From positions 372,001 to 436,000 of the forward strand of contig JAMXDE010000024.1 of NCBI GenBank assembly GCA_026770025.1: 64,000 nt of DNA, written 5' to 3'. A program made the position numbers and the translations under genes. Origin of the DNA: Craspedostauros australis (lineage: Eukaryota > Bacillariophyta > Bacillariophyceae > Mastogloiales > Achnanthaceae). Below, in pieces: positions 18,809-28,039 of the stretch; the stretch's first letter is position 1, and each line of letters opens with the position of its first letter. The notes beneath the pieces are model-generated. The model had not been told where the DNA came from. It saw only the letters and a list, made by a program, of their open reading frames with translations, and did no database searches.

Positions 18809-21800
18809 GTGACGATGGAATCAACAAGCACACGCTCGATAGCTTTTACGACCACGTCCACATGTACTGCAGCCAAATCGCAAGGCAACAATCCACCACC
18901 CCAACTGCGATGCAACAAGACATCGCTTCGCCTTCACAACACCGTCTTGACGTCAGGAAATGATTTCTACGATGATGGATACAATGAAGTCGAGCTCGAC
19001 ACAGAAGTGCCAAGCTCGCTCTTTGGCAATCGCCGCAGCGGCATTGATGATGGCGATGATGATTGCGATGATGGCAACGACGACGGCAGAGATGGAATGT
19101 TTGGACGTGAGGAGGAGCTGCGAACACTCCATCGCACATTCAAGCAGATGATACGCAATTCCAAATCAAAAAGGAATAAGAATAGGACAGGGACCGCCCA
19201 GAAGTCCTCCGCAAATACCACCCTTCCGTCTCAGACATCTATGGATGTGACCACCGATCGATCCTTCGTTCCAGCCGCGTTCGTTTGGGGTACCAGTGGC
19301 ACGGGCAAGTCCAAGCTCGTCGACGTCTTCTGTGACCAGTTGCTCCAAACGACCAATACCCGCAAAGGCAGAGGAGTCCGTGTGCTGAAGGGCAAGTTCC
19401 AGGAGCATCAGCAAGGCAACCCCTTCTCCGCCATCACCCAGGCGCTGTCCGATTGGTGCAAGCAGCTGACTCCCTCGCATTCGCCACTCACTCCCATCAA
19501 GGAGGTCGGCAGCGGGGAGAGGTATGAAGAGATGAGCGACGATGATGGCGATGATGAAGATGTGGATATGGATATGGATGCAGATGGCCACCCAACGAAA
19601 ACAGCAGACGATCATCTCAAGACGGACAAGCAGCAGCACCACCACAGCTCGAGCCACTCATCTGAGCTGCAACGTCTCCGATCCATCGTCAGATCAAGCA
19701 AGCTCACAATGCAACAGAAGGAAGTCCTCGTCGCATTCGTACCGGCGCTATCCATCCTCCTCAATGACGATGACGACAACAGCGTCGTTTCCATCACATC
19801 CTCCAATGCACGATATTCTCACCTTCCACAGGCATCATCGACAGACACATCATGGAATCAGTTCCAATACACCTTCACTCAGCTCTTGACCCTCATCTCA
19901 TCCAAGTACCATCCGGTGGTGATGGTGATGGATGATCTGCAATGGGCGTCACAAGAGTGCATGAATCTCATGTCCACGGCCATGTATCAACCCCACTTCC
20001 TGTGGATTGGCACAATCCGACAAGAGATCGATCCGCAGTGTCTGGATGAGGTGACGGAGTTGGATGCTGATCTTCCCTTCATGCGCCTCCTCAATGATAT
20101 GCGGTTGCAGTGCGCGACAGCATCATCGGGACCGATGAAAACGATGACGACACCATATACCGACATCCACCTGCAGAACTTCAGCAAAGAGGCGCTACGC
20201 GACTGGGTGTCGCAGCTGTTTGATCAGGATGATGATGTCGTGGATGAAACCACCGAGCTTCTGCACGAACAGACCACAGGCAATATCTTCCACACTATCC
20301 ACCTGCTACAGGACATGGAGCGCACCAAGGCTTTGACGTACAGCCGCATCACGTTCCAGTGGGAGATCGATGCTTCCCGGCTCAGTTTCACCCCAAGCAA
20401 CAACAATAACACCAGCGATGGCATGGGCGGCAGCAGCCACGCCGCAGCAAACGGTGTGGTCCAACTCATCACATCCAGACTACGATCTCTGCCTGTTCCA
20501 TTGCAGAGAGCACTCGTGCTGGCGTCGTACATCCGATCCTCGTTCGAGCTAGACGTACTACAAGCGGTGTGGGACTACGAAGCGCAGCAGAGCTCCACTG
20601 GCGGTGACATCATTGCTACCGCTCCTCACGTCACCACAAAGGACAACGCAAGAGACAAGGTCAACGAGGCGGACGCTGGCAAGCCGCTTGTAGAGTGGTT
20701 GGAACAAGCTGTTCTGGAGAGCCTCCTCGCAAACTCTATCGGCGGTGCGAGCTATCGCTTCGCACATGACCGCATCCAACAGGCAGCGCGTGAACTCGTG
20801 CCGTTCGGAGAGGCGCGCATGAAGCTTCGTCTGCGGATCGGTCAGTGCCTGTGGGACTTCTGCACAAACACCACCAGCAGCAGTGGTGGCGGTGGCGGTG
20901 GCTCGCCCAACACAGTCACTGATCGAGGAAGCGACAGTGGCATATTCTTCATCGCAGCCGACCATCTCAACTGCGCCCCAACCAAGGATCATTTGACATC
21001 GACTCGACGCAACCTGCAAGTCGGCGAGCATGCACTTCAGATCGCCGCTTTGGCGCCTGCTGCGACGTACCTCCAGCTTGCGAACACTGCACTACGCAAA
21101 GTGAAAGGTAACCTGTGGCAAGACTACTACGATCTGACGATTCGATTGATGCGTGCTCGGTGTGACGTCGAGCTCTCTCTCAGCCGATTCGACTTGGGAT
21201 ATTCGTTGGGAAACGAGGTGCTTGAGCATGCACGTTCTGCCCACGACAAGCTCCCCACGTACATTGCAATTGTCAGTGCTCTCGGCAAGCAAGATGACCA
21301 TGCGAAAGGGTTACAGTTGGCCCAGGAAGGTGCCCAGATCTGTGGCGAGTATCCCAAGCGATGGTTTGCGTGGCATGGTATATCGCAGCTTCTTTCTGTC
21401 AGAGCCTACTTGAAGAGGACAACAGTGAAGCAGTTCTTGGATCAGAATCCGATCACCGACAACCCACACACATTGCTCTCAATGCGCCTATTGCAGGAGC
21501 TTGGAATACGAGCACACGCATCCCATGACGTCATGGCATGGGTGGTGGCAACCATGCGAACGATGCAGATCACGAGGCGAGATGGCATCTGCGAGTACTC
21601 TGCCGGTGCCTTGAATTCCTTCGCCTTGGTCCAAGCGGGTATGGGTGAATTTGTGGAGGCTCGCAAGTCTATCGAGCTTGCAAAGGAGATCACACGCCTA
21701 GTGGGGCGTGGGACAAGGACCGAGGGATGGGTATACTACATTTCCAGCTTATTCATCGATCCATACTACAAATCCTGCAATGAAGTCTCGCAGGATCTCC

Positions 21801-22930
21801 AGCATGCCTACACGTCTGGCATGGCAGCTGGCGATGTCGAGCTCAGCGTGCTAACCCTGAATGCGAACGTAATGTTCTCGTTCTTCGATGGGCGCCCCCT
21901 CCCCTACGTCGTACCTGCCGCAAGGTCTCTCTTCGAGCACATGGAGATATACAAGGTCGATGCATTTCGGGGTACCCTCGATGAATTGTCCATGTTATAC
22001 AACTGTATGCATGGCACCATCGAGTTGGAATGGGACACGCTCATGGACGTCGACAAGTATAGACATGCCATCCCACTCATACGAGGCCCAGCGTATTGGG
22101 TCCGACTCTACATCGCGGTGTACTTCGGCAAGTTCGAATACGCAGACAAGATGGATCATCTGCTCACGACGAACGGCCTGGATGACCCAACGTTTGCCTT
22201 CGTGACATCAGTCCCTTTCCTCTGCGGGTTGATGGCATCTCATCGATACCGACAGACAAAGAAGAAGAAGTACCTCAAGATGCTGCAGCAACGAAGGCGG
22301 GAGCTGAAGAGCATGTGCGACCAGAAAGGAATCAGTGTGTACTATCTGTACTTGATTCTGCGCGCTGAATGGAAGGCCATCAAGGTTGGAGCCACCAGCT
22401 CTGCCCTCGTGGACACCTGCTACGACAATGCCATCATGCATGCCAGAGCCGGAAACCATCTTGACTCAGCAGGACTGGTGAGCGAGCTGGCGGGCAAGCA
22501 GCTGCTGAGGAGCAGCGGCGGCAAGGACCCTCGCATCCGTGGATACTTCACCCAAGCCCTGGGCTTCTACGAGAGATGGGGCTCCGTCCCCAAAGCCAAG
22601 AGCTTCCGTGAAGAGTACGGTGACTACGTTGATGAAGATCGTGTGCGCAAGATGAAGATGGACAACAGCCTCGTCGGGCAAATCAAATCCATCGATCTTC
22701 GCGATCAATCGCAGGAGCATCACAGTCAGGGTGGTTACAGCCAAGATCTGATGTCGCACCAAACACCTGGCTTTGGATTTGCCCAGTCTGTTTCCGACAT
22801 GATTTCTAAAGGGCAGGCAAGCAAGGATCCAACAGCGAGAACGCCGAGCGATGATAACGCGAGAAGCAACGGATCGGCGGAAAGTGCTGTCGATGATGAC
22901 GACATGTCTCAGCTGACAGACGCATCGTAG
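18809..22930 (+). CDS. AAA_16/PknK-like signalling ATPase, copy 2 (1373 aa)
   Basis: Tandem paralogue of the gene at 13568, in the same orientation. It has the same FGREEEL entry, Walker A GTSGTGKSKLVD, Walker B VVMVMDDLQWAS and FAHDRIQQAAREL segment. The N-terminal ATPase part and the last roughly 300 residues are nearly identical to copy 1. The middle of the repeat region (about residues 820-1130) differs in many positions; for example ELGIRAHASHDVMAW replaces ELCVRAYSCQDIMAW. A short insert near 20610-20660 differs between the copies. The first ATG in frame is 18809; about 26 codons upstream align with copy 1 but lack a start. The gene ends TAG. Partner and signal are unknown; a signalling or scaffold role is inferred only from the family. 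Confidence 0.87.
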   Translation: MTMESTSTRSIAFTTTSTCTAAKSQGNNPPPQLRCNKTSLRLHNTVLTSGNDFYDDGYNEVELDTEVPSSLFGNRRSGIDDGDDDCDDGNDDGRDGMFGREEELRTLHRTFKQMIRNSKSKRNKNRTGTAQKSSANTTLPSQTSMDVTTDRSFVPAAFVWGTSGTGKSKLVDVFCDQLLQTTNTRKGRGVRVLKGKFQEHQQGNPFSAITQALSDWCKQLTPSHSPLTPIKEVGSGERYEEMSDDDGDDEDVDMDMDADGHPTKTADDHLKTDKQQHHHSSSHSSELQRLRSIVRSSKLTMQQKEVLVAFVPALSILLNDDDDNSVVSITSSNARYSHLPQASSTDTSWNQFQYTFTQLLTLISSKYHPVVMVMDDLQWASQECMNLMSTAMYQPHFLWIGTIRQEIDPQCLDEVTELDADLPFMRLLNDMRLQCATASSGPMKTMTTPYTDIHLQNFSKEALRDWVSQLFDQDDDVVDETTELLHEQTTGNIFHTIHLLQDMERTKALTYSRITFQWEIDASRLSFTPSNNNNTSDGMGGSSHAAANGVVQLITSRLRSLPVPLQRALVLASYIRSSFELDVLQAVWDYEAQQSSTGGDIIATAPHVTTKDNARDKVNEADAGKPLVEWLEQAVLESLLANSIGGASYRFAHDRIQQAARELVPFGEARMKLRLRIGQCLWDFCTNTTSSSGGGGGGSPNTVTDRGSDSGIFFIAADHLNCAPTKDHLTSTRRNLQVGEHALQIAALAPAATYLQLANTALRKVKGNLWQDYYDLTIRLMRARCDVELSLSRFDLGYSLGNEVLEHARSAHDKLPTYIAIVSALGKQDDHAKGLQLAQEGAQICGEYPKRWFAWHGISQLLSVRAYLKRTTVKQFLDQNPITDNPHTLLSMRLLQELGIRAHASHDVMAWVVATMRTMQITRRDGICEYSAGALNSFALVQAGMGEFVEARKSIELAKEITRLVGRGTRTEGWVYYISSLFIDPYYKSCNEVSQDLQHAYTSGMAAGDVELSVLTLNANVMFSFFDGRPLPYVVPAARSLFEHMEIYKVDAFRGTLDELSMLYNCMHGTIELEWDTLMDVDKYRHAIPLIRGPAYWVRLYIAVYFGKFEYADKMDHLLTTNGLDDPTFAFVTSVPFLCGLMASHRYRQTKKKKYLKMLQQRRRELKSMCDQKGISVYYLYLILRAEWKAIKVGATSSALVDTCYDNAIMHARAGNHLDSAGLVSELAGKQLLRSSGGKDPRIRGYFTQALGFYERWGSVPKAKSFREEYGDYVDEDRVRKMKMDNSLVGQIKSIDLRDQSQEHHSQGGYSQDLMSHQTPGFGFAQSVSDMISKGQASKDPTARTPSDDNARSNGSAESAVDDDDMSQLTDAS

Positions 22931-23338
22931 TCGACGGCACATGAAAGAGTTGAATGTATAATAATCTACCATTATTCCACGGAAAATGGGGTGCACTCGT
23001 TGGTGAAAGCAGAGTCCTCAATTCTAGTTTCTCTGGAGAGAGAGATACCATACATATTAAATAGTAGAACATGGAAGCACACGACGCGATACGAACTCCA
23101 ACATGTAGGACTATAGGCTCCATTATCTATGCTCGTTTCGTGTTCTACATCCTAAGCCGCATTTTCCGCGTTTGCTTGCTCCCAACACATCAAACACCAA
23201 ACCAGATGATGCAAAGACACGCAACATACCTTCCACATGCAAAGGGAACGGTTTCTGTCCATCATCCAAGTCCACGAGGGTCAGCATAGGTAGTTCCTCA
23301 TCGTCACTCGCATCAGTCTACTACAGCAGCTCGCGTCA
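22931..23338. other. Intergenic, 3' flank of ATPase copy 2
   Basis: AT-rich 3' flank (ATAATAA-type stretches near 22960 and 23060) with no coding signal. It ends at the target duplication of the foldback transposon. Confidence 0.5.
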
Positions 23339-23347
23339 GTGTAAAAT

Positions 23348-23407
23348 GAGGAAATTCACTAACCAGGTCGTTTTGGAGGCCAAAGTCCACTAACCAGGTC
23401 GTTTTGG
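23348..23407 (+). repeat. Left terminal inverted repeat (60 bp perfect)
   Basis: Contains the 20-mer CACTAACCAGGTCGTTTTGG twice (23358-23377 and 23388-23407). The spacer between them includes AGGCCAAAGTC. Paired identical 20-mers at a transposon end suggest transposase binding sites. Confidence 0.85.
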
Positions 23408-24949
23408 TATTGGCCAATCACAATGGCCGTAGTCTTGGCCGGCGCGTCCCTGTGACAACGGCGAAAATAATAATTTAGCCACGAAGCCAACACAAACATT
23501 TCAATGCAGAACAGTGGAAAGTAGTCTAGTTTATGATGTTGTCGATGAATCCTGTTGAGCAGAGGGTCAAACCAGCTATTATTGATTGCATACTAACATC
23601 AGCCATTGGCATGTACCTACCTTGGAACAGCTACATCCAACTGCAAGGAGATTCAGATTACATTTAGTCAGTTCATGTGCTGTCATTCGGTCACTGTGTG
23701 TAATGCGTTGGTCATATGTGCATACAAAATGTCAATCACAATCAGATCCGACCTGGCGCCCACTTCCAAAACACTCCAAAGGATCTGGTCACAAAGTATG
23801 AGGTCTTAGATCCGTCTGGAAGGTAGTCAAATCTGAGAATCTAGATTTCGAGTGGTGCTGTGGGTGACAGTACTGCGAGCTACGCACCATACTGTACAGT
23901 AGATTGCCCATATCTGCATAGAAAACGTCAATCGCAATCGAATCCAACCCTGCGCGCACTTACAACACACTCCAAAGGATCTGGCCACGAAGAATGAGGT
24001 CCTAGATCCATCTGGAAGGTGTTCAAATCGATGGATCTAGATTTCAAGTGGAACATTGCGTCTTGTGAGGTAGATGGAGCACCGGACTGCCACCTACAGC
24101 ACCACTCGGAATCTAGATCCATCGATTTGAACACCTTCCAGATGGATCTAGAACCTCATTCTTCGTGGCCAGATCCTTTGGAGTGTGTTGTAAGTGCGCG
24201 CAGGGTTGGATTCGATTGCGATTGACAGTTTATATGCACATTTTGACAATCTACTGTGCAGTTTGGTGCGTAGCTCACAGTACTGTCACCCACAGCACCA
24301 CTCGAAATCTCCACATCCAGATATGGATGCCTTCCAGATGGACTGGAGACCTCATAGTTCGTGACCAGACGCTTTGGGGTGTGTTGTAAGTGCGTGCCGG
24401 GTTGGATTTCATTGCGATTGACATTTTCTATGCAAATTTTGACAATCTACTGTACAGTATGGTGCGTAGCTCATAGTACTGTCACCCACACTACATGATA
24501 TCTAGATTCTCAGATATGGATGCCTTCCAGATGGACTGGAGACCTAATACTTCGTGACTGTACTCGCTGAGGTGTTCTCGGAGTGGTGGAGTTGTTGTAA
24601 TCAAGTATGCTTGACATTTTGTATGCACATATGACCAACATAGTACACACAGTGACCGAACGGTATCATGAGAACTGGCTATATGAGATTTATCACTTGT
24701 TGCAGCTGGATCTGGACCGTCCCAAGGTAGGTACATGCCCATGACCGATGTCAGTATGCAATATAGTTGGTTTAACCCTCTCCTCGTCTTCCGCAGAACA
24801 GGATTCATCAACACCATCAAAAACTGGAGTACTCTACACTACTAGACAGGGACACGGTTGATGTGTTTACTTCACGGCTAAATTAATATTTTCGATGTTG
24901 TCGTAGAGACACGCCGGCCATTTCAGTCATCCAATCATCGTGTCGGGCA

Positions 24950-25009
24950 CCAAAACGACCTGGTTAGTGGACTTTGGCCTCCAAAACGACCTGGTTAGTG
25001 AATTTCCTC
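24950..25009 (-). repeat. Right terminal inverted repeat (60 bp perfect)
   Basis: Exact reverse complement of the left 60 bases, again with two copies of the 20-mer. It is followed directly by the second GTGTAAAAT. Confidence 0.85.
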
Positions 25010-25018
25010 GTGTAAAAT

Positions 25019-25991
25019 AGACCATGAACTGGAGAGGACCGTAGTTCGCATTCATTGAGCAGAGGAGAACAGAGTTCCTTTCACGCCCAAACTATGCGCA
25101 ACTCCTCGATTCCCAAGAACCAGAACTTTACAGCTTTCCGCTTCCGTCTCGCGCCAGTGTTGCGCGAAACCGCGTTGTGGTTGGATCGGCGGAAGGCAAT
25201 TGATGAGGGACAGATGACAAGACCGAAATGTGAGTCTCGAGGCTATTGTTCAAAGAAGTCCGTACTTAACGTTCCTGCAGAGAGTTTTCTTATTCCTGCT
25301 GCGGAGTCTCGTCATTATGTCCGAGATCAGGCCCAAATGAGGAACACACATTTTGTTGGGAGCCTTTGTCATCCTTGGTTGCACAATGCTGTTTGTGCCG
25401 TTGGCGTGGTTGCGTTTGGTTTATTGTTGATGAGGTTGTGACGAAAGCGCAGTTGGTGCTCGACATGGTTCTCGCTCGTTGGCGTCGCTTTTGTAGTGGA
25501 GGGATTTGCAGTCACGCAACATTGCACGATGCAACGTGGCGTCGCACAATGCAAATTGACGCAACAGATCGATACTCGCAGAATTGGCCAACAGAACGGA
25601 GTCTGAGTTTGTAGATGAGCCATAATGTTGCGGAAACACTCCTTCGGAAGCAATCGTCATGGATGGTAATCGTCATGGATGGTGGACATCACCGACAATC
25701 GCGATCATCGCGATGCACAGTGTTGGCGCCATTTCTGCACCTTTTTTCTGTTGGGTGACGAAAACGATCACGCCGCAATACTTAAGCGCAACAGCGGCGG
25801 AGTTCTACCGCTGCGACATGATCTGTGCGAGCGAGATTATCACACACACGCAACTCAGACAAGACGAGCCACCGCGCGTTGTTCTTGCTTTCTGCGCATT
25901 GACTCTCATTTCTCGTTTGTTCCGCTTTGTTTTCCATTCATCGATCATTGTTTGAAAACACGAGGAACCAAGAACGAGCAAGAAACAGACC
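25019..25991. other. Intergenic, upstream of the LPMO-like gene
   Basis: Short open frames here (for example 25055-25441 plus) have no recognisable composition or splice support. The last hundred bases (AC/AG-rich, ..AACAGACC before ATG 25992) look like a 5' leader. Confidence 0.4.
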
Positions 25992-27628
25992 ATGGCGCCA
26001 AGAAGCACATCCACGGCAGCGGGCCTGCTCCTGACCATGGCGGCCTCGCTGTCCACGCTGATCATCGGCGTCCACGGCCACGGTCTCCTGTACGAACCGC
26101 GTTCGCGCAACCAGGTCGCCGTGGAGATCGGCGTGGACGGACAGAAGAAGCGGGGCTTCCCCAAGAAGGAGTATTGCGCGCAATGCCTGAATCGCAACCG
26201 CGACATGTGCGGCACACCGGGACCACCGGCCGATTACGACAGCTGGTTGGATTCGACGGATGAGCCCATGCCATGGGACTCGCAGGCCGTCTACACGGAG
26301 GGCGACGTCATCACGCTGCGCACCAATCTGTGGGCGCATCATGGCGGGCACATGGAGGTCAAGGCCTGTCCCAAAGGCCGGGAATCCACCAACGATTGCT
26401 TGGATGCCAACGTCCTCACCTTCGTGGAGGATCTGGCGTATTCCATGCCGGCAGGTGGGTGCTCTCATCATGCTGTTGTTGCTGTGATTGCGACTGTTGC
26501 TGTTGACACTGTTCTTGTTCTTGTTGGATCGCCCATGTGGCCACCAATCAATGGTTGGAGTTGCGCGCCAACGCTTCCATTCATGTGATTGATGCGTGCA
26601 AGCCCATCTCACACAAATCTCACGCCTCCATGTCTCTCACATTGCCACCATTCGACCACTGCGCCACCACGAACAACAGACATCAACAACCCCGAACGCG
26701 GCTACTACGCCGGCGGTGCCGGGTTCAACGGATTCAACTTTGCCATGACCTTCAGGCTGCCTGAAGGCATGTCAGGCAACGAGGTCCTCCTGCAATGGCG
26801 TTACGTCACGGCCAACAGCTGCTTGCCACCGGGTTACAAAGACTACTTCACAGACAATGCCGACAACCCAAATGTCAAGCCGCATTACTGGAATCCGCGC
26901 GTCTCCAACTGCCCGTGGCCTTTGCCCAACGATGGCAGTGTCGGCGGCGGCGCACCTGAAGTGAGTTGCTTTGGAGCATGGTGCTTGGTGTTTGTGCGAG
27001 TGTGTGTGTGTGTGTGCTTAGATGCGCTGGGACGACTATGCGCGTGGATAAATGGTGCAATGCCAAGTGCTCTTCAATCGTTGGTGCCATTCTCTCACAT
27101 CATTCCCCCACTCTTTCCGTTTGTTACTGTGACGCAAAACTGCAGCAATTCTTCAACTGCGCCGAGGTCACTGTCCTTCCACGCACCGGCAACGGCTCCC
27201 AACCCACACCAACGGTACCGGCACCATTCTCAGAACCAACCTCGGCCCCAACCGCCAGGCCAACTTCCGCCCCCACCGATGAACCAACCGAGACAGTCGC
27301 AGCACCTTCCGCCGCTGATTCCATTCAAGACGAAACCTCTGGCGAAACCGCTGATTCCACAAACACAGGAGTCGGCTGGGGCGACGGCGTGCACACCTGC
27401 GGACCGTGCCACGGAGGAACCTCGGGACCATGCCAGCAGGCAAACCTCGTCTGCTGGAACTACCAGGTCCAAGTCACCCAGGCCTGCTACGGTGGCACCT
27501 ACGATTGCTCTGCCTACCAGCGCCAGGCGAATGGCAGCAAGAACCCCAAGCGTCACCTCCAGGAGTATGTTCGGGTCAGGAAGACATCGCGTCGCAAGAG
27601 CGTCAAGAACGCCAACCTTCTCAAATAG
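25992..27628 (+). CDS. Secreted lytic polysaccharide monooxygenase-like protein (chitin-binding type-4), 3 exons
   Basis: Exons 25992-26454, 26680-26960 and 27146-27628 join in frame (introns GTGGGT..ACAG, 225 bp, and GTGAGT..GCAG, 185 bp) to give 408 residues ending TAG. A signal peptide (about 1-29, ending GVHG) would expose His30 of HGLLYEPRSRN as the N-terminal copper ligand. A second histidine-brace residue is likely His117 in LWAHHGGHMEVKAC. Further hallmarks are FNFAMTFRLPEG, LLQWRYVTANSCLPPGY and QFFNCAEVTVL. These are features of the LPMO_10 fold (CAZy AA10/AA15-type), copper enzymes that oxidatively cleave chitin or cellulose. A Pro/Thr/Ser linker and a Cys-rich C-terminal module (CGPC..CW..C..C) follow. 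The substrate is not predictable; a beta-chitin or cell-wall target is plausible. Confidence 0.85.
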
Positions 27629-28039
27629 AGCGCAGATGATTCGCAACGGCAACAATAACCCAGCGCCACTCGTAGCAGCAATGACACATTAATAGTAGTA
27701 CGTACATGTATTAGCAACAGAACAGCAGGACTGAAGGCAGGGAAGTCACGGCATGACAGAATGGAGAAATGGTACCATGGTGCAACCCTCACATCTGTTC
27801 AGAACAAAGGACTCGTGTTGTAAGAATGTGAAGAATTGGTGGAGCATGTAGAGCGCAATAGTGCTACACATTATCAACCAAAATGAAGCACGCCATACGC
27901 AAGAGAACATGCTCATTCATGCATCCTCGTCTCGGTAGGAAGACCCGTTCCTCCACCAGTCTCGCAAATTACATCTTCCTGCATCGTGCATCGCATCAAA
28001 GCTCCCCACGTCATGCAATCCATCCCCGTCGGCGCATGC
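27629..28039. other. Short convergent intergenic region (3' ends)
   Basis: Lies between the TAG of the LPMO-like gene and the stop of the minus-strand cyclase gene. It holds their 3' untranslated regions and nothing else visible. Confidence 0.6.

Larger units (their letters stand above)
23348..25009. mobile_element. Non-autonomous foldback (Mutator-like) DNA transposon, 1662 bp
   Basis: The left end GAGGAAATTCACTAACCAGG (23348) and the right end are a perfect 60-bp inverted repeat. The 9-bp GTGTAAAAT is duplicated at 23339-23347 and 25010-25018. Beyond the 60 bp, inverted similarity continues with gaps to a near-palindromic centre around 24050-24110. There, 24000-24055 (..GGTGTTCAAATCGATGGATC..) is mirrored by 24110-24160. 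Each arm carries repeated units of about 160-190 bp containing TTTGACAATCTACTGTACAG or its complement. No transposase is encoded. A 9-bp duplication plus long inverted repeats is typical of Mutator-superfamily (TIR-MULE) elements; the superfamily call is an inference. Confidence 0.85.
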
